Source: Gymnogyps californianus
Lineage: Eukaryota; Chordata; Aves; Accipitriformes; Cathartidae
Length of the DNA: 64,000 nt
Assembly: GCF_018139145.2 (NCBI RefSeq)
Contig: NC_059482.1
Span: forward strand, 9,725,294 to 9,789,293
Reading direction: 5' to 3'
Part shown: one piece after another, positions 1 to 10,615 of the stretch
Position numbering within the stretch: position 1 is the stretch's first letter
How the letters are laid out: each line of letters begins with the position of its first letter
The notes under the pieces: model-generated
Database searches by the model: none
Seen by the model: only the letters and a program-made list of their open reading frames with translations
What the model was told of the DNA's origin: nothing
Position numbers and translations under genes: made by a program

Positions 1-1325
1 TCAGTCACAGCTATCTAAAACTTATGTCTGGTAGGAAAACAAAAAAGCTGCATTACTGGTAAGTGCAGTAAGAAAAAAAAAATCAGACCAACAGTATAAG
101 AAATTCATTTTAGTTGTTATATTTTGCATTTGGGTTTTTTTTTTTATTTACATTTTTATGTATTGGTATTTAAACCAGCTATGAATAAGTCCTTAATTTC
201 CAGTTGTCTTCAGAAGGATGGATGTCTCAAACTTCAGGGGAATCTGCCAAAGTGAAGGTAGAAGTGGTATTTTGCTGACATTAGCAAATAGTATTTTCTG
301 ATAAATGACATAGTTGAACTCTCTAACTTAACCATTTTTCCATTTATGATATGGGGGTTGTTAGATCATTTGGGTAATAAAATACAGATTGTTGACTAGA
401 TCAGTTATTTTAAGGATATAGCACATGGAGAACATATATTTCAATTTATTCCCAAAGGCTGTAAAAAGCAGCCATAAAGCAATCAGAAAGCAGGCAAAGA
501 ACGACTTTTATGGCAGGATAAATGAATGATAATTAGGCAACAAAACAGGAGGCATAAGTAGCTAGAAACCTTTGTTTCCTTGTGCCATCAAGCCTTTAGG
601 TTTGAAAATCCTGCTGACAATACTGAAGAGTTTGGGTAAGTAACTATTAGCAGTGACACATTGCCAAAGCCAGTATGTTATATTTTGGCTATTTAAACCA
701 ATCATTACATCCAGTAATGACTCATCAAAGCAATAAATACTAGGGTGGGGATCGGGGATGGAAGTTCCATCTACCAACACAACTCTCACATTCGGAACAG
801 AAATTCACGTTGTGTTGCAATACAGAAAAATGAAGGCACATAGGTATTGAAACCCTTTAAGTATAAGCACATAGCCATTTTTCTAGCCATCTCTGTGAAT
901 CTCAGACAGCTACTTGTATCTCTCCTACCCCTTCACTTCTTTCCCTGTGCCTGGCACACTGCCTGTACGAGCGGTGGAGTACAACTCTGTGGTACAAGAT
1001 GCAAAACGGGGACACTTCTGCCATCACCACATTCTCACCCTTCTCCATCTCAGTAGCCAGCTGCCTAGACCATGCTCACCCCCAGCCTGTTCTCACCTCT
1101 AACCCCTGGGTATTTGCAGAAATGTGCATCTTCAGACTTATATATCTATGGTCATCAACAAGCTGACATTTATTCATCCACACTTTCATCTTTCATTTTA
1201 TTGTACATGCTATGCTAAAGCAAAAACAGGTCTTTTGAGTTCAAGATCTTTAAATGTAAACTACCCATTTAAAGCAAAGTTTCCAAAGCAGATAGTAATG
1301 TCATGTGTTCTCATTTCTAACAGTC
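1..1325. other. Noncoding AT-rich DNA
   Basis: No exon, RNA gene or recognisable transposon is visible. A T-run lies at 135-145. The segment from about 905 to 1,105 is somewhat more GC-rich than its surroundings and holds short open frames on the plus strand (69 and 62 codons). Those proteins have no domain or motif I recognise and no supporting splice-site pattern, so they are treated as chance. Confidence 0.7.
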
Positions 1326-1356
1326 AAAAAAAAAAAAAAAAGAAAAAAGAAAAAAG
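1326..1356. repeat. A-rich simple repeat
   Basis: A run of 16 A is followed by two further A-runs, each separated by a single G. It has the look of an old poly(A) or a polymerase-slippage tract. No retrotransposon body was recognised on its 5' side. Confidence 0.9.
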
Positions 1357-2197
1357 TCACTCCAGTAGATATTTGCAGTTCAGTCATGAACTCATGAACT
1401 AGAGAGAATTCAGAGAGACATTTAGATCCTTTGCAAGAGAGCTGATCTAGCAGTTACTGTATAATATCTATAGTGCTCCAGCAGTACGGAGTCTTCACCT
1501 AATACCTGTACTCAAGGTATTCATAGTGAATTCATATTCATCCACAGTAAATGTATTCATAACAAGTCCCATTTGTCCTTGTGCTAACACTTACTCTTGG
1601 TTTACCTAGGTCTTTACTCCCTCCAGCAAGGAGGAGGCAGCAGCATCTGCTGGTCTGACATGACTTGAGTCTAAGGTAACAGGGCCTTCAGCAATGATGT
1701 AGTGGCCTTGCTGGTGGGCTGTCCTCAGCTATCCAATGTTTTATATCCTCTGGACTTTCCTATAATCCAGGGTCTCAACTCCCCATTATCTCCATTATGA
1801 TTAATCTAATGTATTCTTCAATGGGTAAACCATAGACATTTTACTATATGACTTTCTTTTCTTCCAGATTTGTTCTAAACTTTTGCATACTGCTGCAGTC
1901 AGACTAGCAGTTTCGGGTCACAGGTTTGAATTAGATGCTACACTTGCTGTTTTCTGGTTATGTTCTACTATACTCAACTTGATAGTTGCACTGAAAACCT
2001 TTGCTACCAAAGTATGCATGAAAGCAAACTTCTGCATCAGCTCTTTTGGAGGGATTCTTCCACTCAGCAGATAATTTTAGTTCTAGAGTTTCACTGCTAT
2101 CAGATAGTTTTACCACAGCTAATAGCCTTAAAGCCTAAAGTTACTTTTATTTTTAAAATAAAAATCAGTTTGTCGCAGCATCCGTCTTTATTAACTC
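1357..2197. other. Noncoding AT-rich DNA
   Basis: Nothing identifiable. The stretch around 1,620-1,740 is locally GC-richer (it contains a GGAGGAGGCAGCAGC segment) but has no exon-like open frame with flanking splice sites that I could support. Confidence 0.6.
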
Positions 2198-2236
2198 TTT
2201 TTTTTTTTTTTTTTAAGAGAGGTAAAAAAAAATTTA
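2198..2236. repeat. T17 homopolymer followed by a short A-run
   Basis: Seventeen consecutive T at 2,198-2,214 are followed within 10 bases by nine A. The T and A runs form a weak inverted pair. This is ordinary slippage-prone low complexity. Confidence 0.9.
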
Positions 2237-5200
2237 AGAGTGTTTCTAACAGTCAAGGCCACAAAGGTGAAAAACACAGACACCTTTCATCTTGTAATTC
2301 AGCCAAAATGTGGTACAATATATTTAAGGTGTTGTAGCTGGACATAGAAGGCATTCTAGGGAACAACAGCTTTTGAAAAAGTAATTTGCTCTGTATTTCA
2401 CAATATAATGAAGACATTTATTTGTGTTGATCTCTTCAACACTACAGAACATGTCTTGCACGTAATTGCATCCAACTCCTCCTCACCTTTTTTGTAATAA
2501 TAGGCAATAATTTCTCCTACATGGTTTGTATGGGTTTATTCTGCCTCTGAAATCTGTGAATCTGTATCAAACAAACCACATTAGAAATCCTTGCATTGTT
2601 ACCATCAAGACACCGGGCAAATCAACTTTAAAGAATGTTTTGCTCAAGATAGTATTGACCTCTTCCTACTCTGCCACCCAGTCAGACACTAAAGTCAGCA
2701 CAGCTGGAGAAACTGAGGATGTGGTTTCCTCTACAAAAGAAAAAAAAAGAATGTCTGGCAGGACTGCCATGGCTGCCTGACAGTGACTGTCTTTCACTAT
2801 GCAACATTATCTACCAAGTCACAAATTTGGCAAAGCATGTATATGAAATTGTTTCATATTGGCATCTCTGATGGGTCACCTACTTATGCATAATTCATTA
2901 TTGCTAATGACCACACTAAGACCCTACAAAAACACAAACTTCACATTTTTAGTATGATTCCTTTATATATTAGCTTTATGAATGACTGACACGTCATTTC
3001 AGAGCAGGTGAATTTGAAAACTTCTCAGCATCAAGCAAGACTACAGTGTTCTGCAATGCCTTGCGTGGCTTCAGTGTCCCAGGTGGGAAAAAACCAAAAC
3101 AACACTTGATTTGTGTCTCTATTTCCTTCTGTCATACAGGAGTTGTGTCAGCACATTTCATTCTCCTGCTAAGGTCCCTTAATGCCACACAATTGTTTCA
3201 GCTGAATTATCTGAATTCCTCTCAAAGCTCTGCCCACATACCCTTGCGGGTTCGTAGCTGTCCCACAAAAGCTACTCTACCTCCTAACCTGGAGTGGTTA
3301 CTGTGTACAGACCCCACTTAGTTTTCTTGGATGTTCACAAAAGCAAGAGGGATGACAGTTTCTCTAACTGTGTTCCTAATTTTGTGCTATCCTCTCATTT
3401 TTGAGAATTGCCACAGAAGAAGTATGAAAAGTAAATGAGCGAACTTACATTTTGCTAGAGGTAAACATGTTTTTTCAAGGCATCTGGTGGCACAAGAACT
3501 GGAACTTGAGCAGAGGAAACACAAGTCTTAGGTAGTAGCTAAGGACAAAGGTTTAAAAACAGTTTGTAATGTAGGAGAGTGTTGAATAAGTCAAGGGAGG
3601 GACATAGAGCTAGAGACAGCCAAAAACCACATGGGTCTTGTCAAACCCATTTGACACAAAGGATGGTACCACTGAATTACAGAGAGCATCTGTGTAAGAG
3701 TAATGCTCAGAGGAGCAAAATTTGAAATAAGGGAGGCAAGAGATAGAGGAGATACTATCACATTAGTATCCAATTATTAACCTACACACAAAGGAATAAG
3801 AACAAGAAATATGGGGGAAAAGTCCTAATCAGTAGAGTAGTAGCTCAATCCATTGAGAAGGACACTAAGGGAATGAAAGAAGGACCTGTGTGAGGAAATC
3901 AGAGAGGAAGGACAGAATAAACTGGTACAAGACCACAGAATTCAGCAACATGATTTAAGTAGAATGCTTCTTAGAAGGAAGAGGAGTAGAAAGTGCAGGC
4001 TAGAATACATGCATATTTATCAATTCTCCTCCAATACCAATATAAGAATTATAGCTTCCCTTCCCTTCCCTTTTTTTAAGGAACTTAGTTTTCACTGAAA
4101 CATGAAAACGTAAGATGGAGCTGCAGGAAGGCTGTGTGCCTAGCATATGGTATTTAATCATCCTATCTTTTGACATTGTAAACTTCATTATATCACTGTA
4201 TAATCTTGTCTAGTGTCATTGTGTATTACAGTTTCTTCTCTCAATAAAAGAATTGTCTAAGCCAACACTGCATGAATGGTCTTCATGAATTTACGCTGAC
4301 TAGCCCAAAATGAGCTACAGGTGCTCCTTGCTCCCCTCTTAATTATCCGTGGTGCTGCATTAATACATCTTCAGCCTGCTGATGCTTCCAATATTTCCTA
4401 GGAGCACACAGAGACCTCAGTGCTCTCCCTGTACATTTGGTCTAAACCTTTTTAAGTTATACAATTATTTTAATTTCTCAAACTTTACTAATTGAATAGC
4501 TCCTAGCCCTTCTGTTACATATCTGTGTAACTTGTCCAGAAGGAAGGGGAGTTCACAAGAGATTTCACATGGAAATATGCTTTTGGAAAGACTCACTGCT
4601 TGATGGATAATCTTTGCCACAAAGCGTGCTAGCCAGTTATCATACAGTTAACACATACTCAGCTGGAATATAACGGAACTTGACACTACAGTAGCTTCTC
4701 AGAAGATAACATCCAAAACACAGACTTTGAATAAGACAACACATAGTAGAAACAACCAATGAGAACAGAATGTCATGAACAGAACAATTGCTCCAAACAG
4801 TGACTTACTCTCCTTAGCAACCTAGTTTTATCATCTGTGTCCGAGTTGTTTTGCACAGTATATCCATATCTATGACATCTGTTTCCATTTAAAAAGTTAG
4901 ATCTGCTTGATCTTCCCTAGACAAAATTCTGACCAACCTGACCTAACTTTGAGGCTAGCCCTGCTCCAATCAGCAGGTTGGCCTAAGACAACATTCAGAA
5001 GCACCTTAAAATGAGAAGTATTCTGATATACCAGATAAAATAAATAAAATTTACTATGTTTCCACTTCTATAAATAAAGCATTGATGATATATGTTAATC
5101 TTACCTTATAATATCAGTGTTAAAAAGGCCTCAGAGCCTATTCGATCACTGTTGAATATTGCGAATTGAACAATGTCAATACATTTATTTTCATCATTAT

Positions 5201-5266
5201 AACTGTTTCTGAGTAAAGTGCATTTTAAGGTTTTTTTTTAATTGTAACACAAGGCTATTTACCAGA
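2237..5266. other. Noncoding DNA, unique-looking
   Basis: About 3 kb without a recognised gene or repeat. The plus strand is conspicuously purine-rich from roughly 3,780 to 3,990, and a short CCCTT pyrimidine tract lies near 4,056-4,077. Open frames here (up to 91 codons at 3,046-3,321) show no family resemblance. Short T9 tracts occur, such as 5,231-5,239. Confidence 0.6.
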
Positions 5267-5283
5267 TTTTTTTTTTTTTTTTT
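5267..5283. repeat. T17 homopolymer
   Basis: Seventeen consecutive T residues in AT-rich DNA. No LINE or SINE body is recognised next to it on either strand. Confidence 0.9.
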
Positions 5284-5448
5284 ACTTTGCTTATACTCTA
5301 CAGAATACTAAAGGAACATAAGAGAGTGAAAACAAAACAGATTCTAGATGAGTTTAATTTACACATAATATTTTCATGGCGTTATGCTAGATGAATTTAG
5401 CATGAAAACAGAAGTAGGAGAGCTCATGCACTCATGCAATAAGGCACA

Positions 5449-5497
5449 GGGAATTACTTTTGACTAGCTCACCACTATCCAAAAGAAAGTAATTCCC
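5449..5497. repeat. Inverted repeat, 12-bp perfect arms
   Basis: GGGAATTACTTT at 5,449-5,460 is exactly complementary to AAAGTAATTCCC at 5,486-5,497, separated by 25 bases. The loop-side sequences TTG and CAAAAG can extend the stem with a bulge. Pairing stops outside the GGG/CCC ends. The unit could be a cruciform-capable site, a minimal relic of a palindromic DNA transposon or a transcribed hairpin. Nothing in the sequence decides among these. Confidence 0.85.
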
Positions 5498-6084
5498 AAG
5501 CTGAGTTTTTAATCCGCTGTCCATCACCTGTATTCTTGACGTTTTAACATGTCATAAGAAACAGTGTAATAGATAATCACTGACTTGTAGCTCATTCCGT
5601 CCCCAGCCCTTTATAAATCATTGCCGATAAGAAGTAGTGAAACATATTTAGAAACACAGAGATTATGGTATTGATCCTCCTCTCACATTGGATCACAAAC
5701 ATCTCTCTCTTCTACCTAGACAATCTTACGATTTGAAGTGTGCTTAAATCCACTTCTATATGTTCCTTCGGTGACTTCACTGAAAGGCCAAAAAGAGTAA
5801 GAAAGCCTTATTATTTCAATAATACCCCAGTAATATTTTTTGCAAACATTTGCATTGAATGCAACTACTTTACACAGAAAAATCAATGAACACCAAGTCA
5901 TCTAAATACAACAGCAATACTACTGCTGTAGCACCCCTACAATACCAGGTGTCTGATCAGCATTTGCAAATTACTTCAGTTTTGTCCAACTTTTTTCCAG
6001 AGTTCTTCCCATTTCAAGTGAATCTGTCTGCATCTTGTGACTGGAAGACAGCTGTATTTCTCTGACAAATGACTTGTAATAAAA
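5498..6084. other. Noncoding AT-rich DNA
   Basis: No gene or repeat recognised. Short open frames on both strands (60-68 codons) overlap one another and show no family features. Confidence 0.6.
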
Positions 6085-6110
6085 ATATATACACACACAC
6101 ATATATATAT
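6085..6110. repeat. (AT)n(AC)n(AT)n microsatellite
   Basis: A compound dinucleotide repeat: a few AT units, five AC units, then a few AT units, all alternating purine and pyrimidine. It is likely length-polymorphic. It lies about 100 bp upstream of the ancient LINE relic. Confidence 0.9.
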
Positions 6111-6204
6111 TAGGATAACAGTAAATACATAGCACCTGAAATTAGGCCAGATTAGCAAAAAAGGTTTTGAAGAACACCATTAAAATGCAGTATTAGAAGT
6201 AAAG

Positions 6205-7515
6205 GAAATAATAATAAAGTTACTGGGTCCAGCTAATATTTACCTATGAATCCTAATACAAGACAGTTGAACTACTGACTATAATGGGAAATCTATTGTT
6301 TAGGTTATCAACGATATTAAAGAAATGGTGTCAGACAACACCAAACCTAAACAAGACCTCCAAGAACCATCAAACGCTAGTAAAAAATTATTTTTTTGCA
6401 GACTGTAAGATGGTCAGGTGTAGACTACAAACAAAAAGAAATACATATAAAAAAAATATACTGAAAAGTCAACTTGCTTTGTAAAAAGAAAAAGGGAATA
6501 AACCTGTTTAGGTTTTATCATTAAGGGAAGATATTAGTGAGATATTGAATAACCTATACTAGGATATTTGCTGTTCAACATATTCATAAGCGATCAGGAA
6601 AACAGTATATAATAATATGACAGAGCCTGCAAACAAAGAAATGCTTCTGCTCTGTATATTAAAATTAGAACGTTATTTAAATTTTTGTGTATTAGGGTTT
6701 TTTTAAAATTATAATTATGACTGTCACCTCACTGAAGATCTACAAGAAGAAATATGATTTTACAATACAATGGCAGGTGAAAATGAAACACACTCTAATT
6801 GCTTTGTGAAGAATCAACTTCTAATACACATTGTATTAGGAATTATTAGGAAAGGAATACGGAATAAGACATAAAGCATCATTAGACTTCCTAACCATGG
6901 TGTACCCACATTTCAAATCCTGCATATAGTTGAGGTCATTACCACTCAGAAAGATTAGTGCAGAAGAGCAGAGTACAGAAGAATGCAGAACAATGAATTT
7001 GATCAGAGGAATGGAATGGATTTCATAGAAAGAAAACTACACGCAGTAATTTTGGAAAATAAGCGGCCGAGAAGAAATATGATAGAGGTCTATAAAATGA
7101 TGAGTAGTACAGAGATAGTGAATAGGCAATGATTTTTCATTATTTGCCATTATTCAAGACATAAGTAGTATAAAACGAAATTATGAACAAGCAGTTCAAA
7201 ACAACCAAAAAGAAGGACTTTTTCTTCACACCTCATAATTAAATCATACAGCTCATTACCCCAGCATGATGCTTCTGCCAAGAGTATAAATTTTTCAAAA
7301 GGAATTAGATAAATTCCTGGAGGGAATGTCCACTCTCAAAGCACTAGAGGCAACTACTCCATGTATTCCTGGAGCTGAGAGAATATAATGAAAAAAGGCC
7401 CAATCTGCAGATACCTCTACAGATGTAACATGTCCTGTCATCTGCTGTTGTCCACCCTGGAGCCAGGACGCTGTGCTACACCAGGGTTAACCCATTGACG
7501 CAGATCTTATGTTCT
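6205..7515 (+). mobile_element. Ancient CR1-superfamily LINE (L3-like type), degraded
   Basis: This is a heavily decayed non-LTR retrotransposon copy recognised from colinear landmarks remembered from the deep amniote CR1/L3-like family found in turtles and crocodilians. In order: an ACTGGGTCCAG segment near 6,222 (upstream RT region), AGTCAACTTGCTTT at 6,467-6,480, a conserved codon run at 6,574-6,597 reading FNIFISDQ, the eroded catalytic YADD-type region around 6,619-6,645, an ATGGCAGGTGAAAATG segment near 6,769, a stretch at about 6,890-6,930 corresponding to the PHLEYC motif, MIEVYKM codons at 7,079-7,099, the TTCTTCACACC motif near 7,223, and a 3' end near 7,470-7,512 ending in CTTATGTTCT. 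The reading frame is broken by many stops and indels, and part of the RT domain is missing between about 6,500 and 6,550. The 5' limit is uncertain. The copy is far older than the CR1 at 31.8 kb. Confidence 0.8.
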
Positions 7516-10231
7516 CCTCAAGTAATCCTATAATCACATGGCAGACCCTCAAGTCTCTTATCTTATAAAAAGTAGGATAGGGAAAGTAAGTGAGCCTTAT
7601 AGTGATATGATTGATTTCTAAGAGTCTTAAACTTAGATTGTCTTACATACACAGAAAATACAATTTTTGCTCAGAGTTATGTCACCTTTCCAAAAAAAAT
7701 ACAAGGCCGCCAACCTGCTAGGATACAGAAGTTTCTTCAATAGATTTAAGATGACTTCAAGTTCACAAGCAGTTTGAGATGTAATCTAAAACATTTTTAA
7801 AATTTAAATTAAATATCTTTGTAGTAAACACCTTAAGTATGATGGGATGTTTGTGGCAACCTGAATGAAACACTTTGTAAAAACTAAAAAGGGGTTGCAA
7901 AAGTATGAAAAATCCCTACATTCTCATTTCATGTCACCGTACATAAAAATGTACATTTTCACTGATTTTTCAGTTTGTCTAGCAAAACTGAAAAAGACCT
8001 CTTCATCTGTAGAAATTAGCTAATACTTGAGCAATAAAACGCTCAAACACTTTGATTACTGAGATTACTATGACTCCATCCTCCATTAAGGCAAAATACA
8101 GTTCATCACCCAGTGTTACCACATTAAGCTTCAGAGAGATAACTCTTCCAAAAAGATTCTCTCAGCTTGCAGTGGAACTGTTCCTGTTCTGACCGAGAGT
8201 ACAGAAATGGATCATCTATGCACTAATATGAGAAAACCCTACTAATAGTACAAGACCATAAAATAACCTGCTACAGTTATAGACCAGAAGTGTAGACTGC
8301 AGAGCTATCAATCTCAAGACAAATCCAACACTGGATGATATTGATGGATCTATAACCAATAACATTCCAGTCAGTTTTAGCTCCTGCTGCCACTGCTGTA
8401 CTGATAATCTCCTCCCAAAACATCAGCTGCAGCAATATTGTGCATATAATGATGCACTATTGAATCACAAGTATATCAGATACAAGTAAACGCTGACTGG
8501 GCCGTCAACTTCTGCAATTTGAATGAACAGAAAAGGGAGAAGAAACATGAGAGAAAAAGGAAACAAAGTGCTTGCTTCATCAAGGTCTCTGGGTCTCTGT
8601 AGCACTTTTCTTTAGAGACTTTTATTATGATGACCCATTTATTGATAGCAAACCTTGGGAGCTCAGGAAATGTAGATTAATTCTGGGAATTGTCTGCCTC
8701 AGATTTCTTGTTCTATTTTCTCTTCCTTTCCCACACATTTCTAGTCAACTACTTTGGTGTTTCTGTCAATGACAAAAAGATTAAAGTAAACTAGAGTGCC
8801 TATTTTCCAAATTCACTTTGATTCAAGAGGATAGTAAGTACTTCCAGACGGAGAAATCTACCAGATTGATTAATTAATGTTCTTATTCATTAACTGACTG
8901 ATTGTTCCAACAAAGATTTATACTATCGTCATGTAGTAATATTCCCTGCAGTTAGCCTGCTGTTGAAACTCACCAAGATTAAGAAAATATGCATAAAACA
9001 TAGTTAACATCCACCCAAGAGTAAGACTGAGTTTAACAAAAAAAACAATGATATCACTGATTCCCAATACACTCTTTAATTCTATAGTCTTTAAGATTCT
9101 AAAAAACCCCTTTAACAGCTTTATTGCTTCTCATGTTAGCTCAACACTAGCAATATATTAAATTCACACATGGTAAATTCAACATGGGGTATTAAGTAAG
9201 AAAAGTGCATAGAAAGTCTAATCAGGCATTTAAAAAAATAATTTTATGATCAAACAATGCAGTATAAAACAAATATTTAAAACTTATATTAAAACATAGC
9301 TACCCTGATAAGCATAATTTGGAAATCTTTAATGAATTCACCTCAATTAGCCTTTAATTAAATAGCTCATTAAAAACTGAATTGAATATTGCTCATGAAG
9401 AAATCCTTCTTCAACTGTTACGATAGAATAGGAAGTCAATAAAGGTAAGCTTAAACACACATTTTGGAACAGTCTGAAAGTCATATTTGTTACAGGGGAA
9501 AAAGCTCTCAACTTCTTATGACATCCAATACAAGATAAACTACACACATGACAGATAAGCACTGGAAAATGTAGTAGTTAGTTTTGTTTTAATTCTGTTC
9601 AGAAGAAAAACAGAACTAGTAATGAACTAATCCATCTTGAGTATGTGTCAGCTGTCTTCAAAACTGCTTACTACCAACTCTGCTCTGGCCTATACTTTCA
9701 GAAAAACAACAGTTAATTTTAACTTCTCTTTTCAGTGGAAACCTCACCTTACAAATTCCCATACACACAAATACAGATGCATGAAGACATTTAAAAGAGC
9801 AAACACACGTTCAAGGGTGCTTGAAAAATATTGCATAACACTGAATGTGACTTATGTGAAGGAGCAGTGCTGCAGTAGCGATCATGGCTTAAGGATATAG
9901 GGAAGGAAAGTTTAGTGCAGAGGTACAATTTTTTTTATTAAACTAATTGATCGGATCAGTGGAAAAATTCCCCTAGTTGCCTACATGTTACTTCAGTTGA
10001 TCTAACAAAAGATTTTTTTTTCCCCTCTATGACCTTCACTTCAAATACAGCTCAAGGCTTCACACTGTTTATGTTAACTTGACCTGAAAAACTTTGGTTA
10101 GCTTTAAGTGGGACAGAATCAAGACCCAGAGAGGAACACAAAAGAGTAGGGCCAGGGTGGATGCAGAAAAGATAAAAAGTAAAAACATACCTTTATATGC
10201 TACTCTAATAAGTGCACTGCATTGAAGCACT
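7516..10231. other. Noncoding DNA, unique-looking
   Basis: About 2.7 kb with no recognised gene, RNA or repeat. It is AT-rich throughout, with scattered AATAAA-type hexamers that have no associated transcript structure. The longest open frame (87 codons, 9,637-9,900) has no recognisable domain. Confidence 0.6.
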
Positions 10232-10248
10232 CCCCCCCCCCCCCCCCC
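10232..10248. repeat. C17 homopolymer
   Basis: Seventeen consecutive C residues followed by TTTTT. The minus strand is G17, long enough to fold into a G-quadruplex and prone to polymerase slippage, so the exact length is unreliable in any assembly. Confidence 0.95.
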
Positions 10249-10599
10249 TTTTTCTTCACTGAGAAGGAAACTAATGCAGGGACAAAATTATGTCATATTG
10301 GTATGGCCTTGTGTTGAGAATGATATTTTGTTGCATTGCCTGGAAGAGGTCACTGAACAGTTGGACTTGAAATTGTCTAAATCTAAGCCACATTCTATCA
10401 TTCACATATGTTGCAAAGTATACAGAACCAACAAAATCATTTTCCATCCACAGAAAAATAGCTTAGGAGTAGTTTTTGCCTGTAAGCTTCTGCACGGTGG
10501 CTTTAGGCAGAGTCTTTACTTCCCACTGTACTACTATGCTCCTACAGAAAGGTCAGGAAGAGACCAGCCTCAAAACAAGAGTTGACAGCAATTCAAACT
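10249..10599. other. Noncoding DNA with a 103-codon open frame
   Basis: An uninterrupted plus-strand frame runs from 10,274 to 10,585. Its translation has no signal peptide, domain or compositional feature I recognise. Frames of this size are expected by chance in 64 kb, so it is not called as a gene. Confidence 0.5.
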
Positions 10600-10615
10600 C
10601 TTCACGTGCGTGAAG
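10600..10615. promoter_or_regulatory. Candidate E-box palindrome
   Basis: CTTCACG and CGTGAAG form perfect 7-bp arms around a TG spacer. The site contains the E-box CACGTG at 10,603-10,608 and an overlapping second CGTG core. Established bHLH/PAS and bHLH-ZIP factors bind such cores. Function here is inference only. CpG dinucleotides are rare in this window, so two surviving CpGs within 16 bases are mildly suggestive of constraint. Confidence 0.3.
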
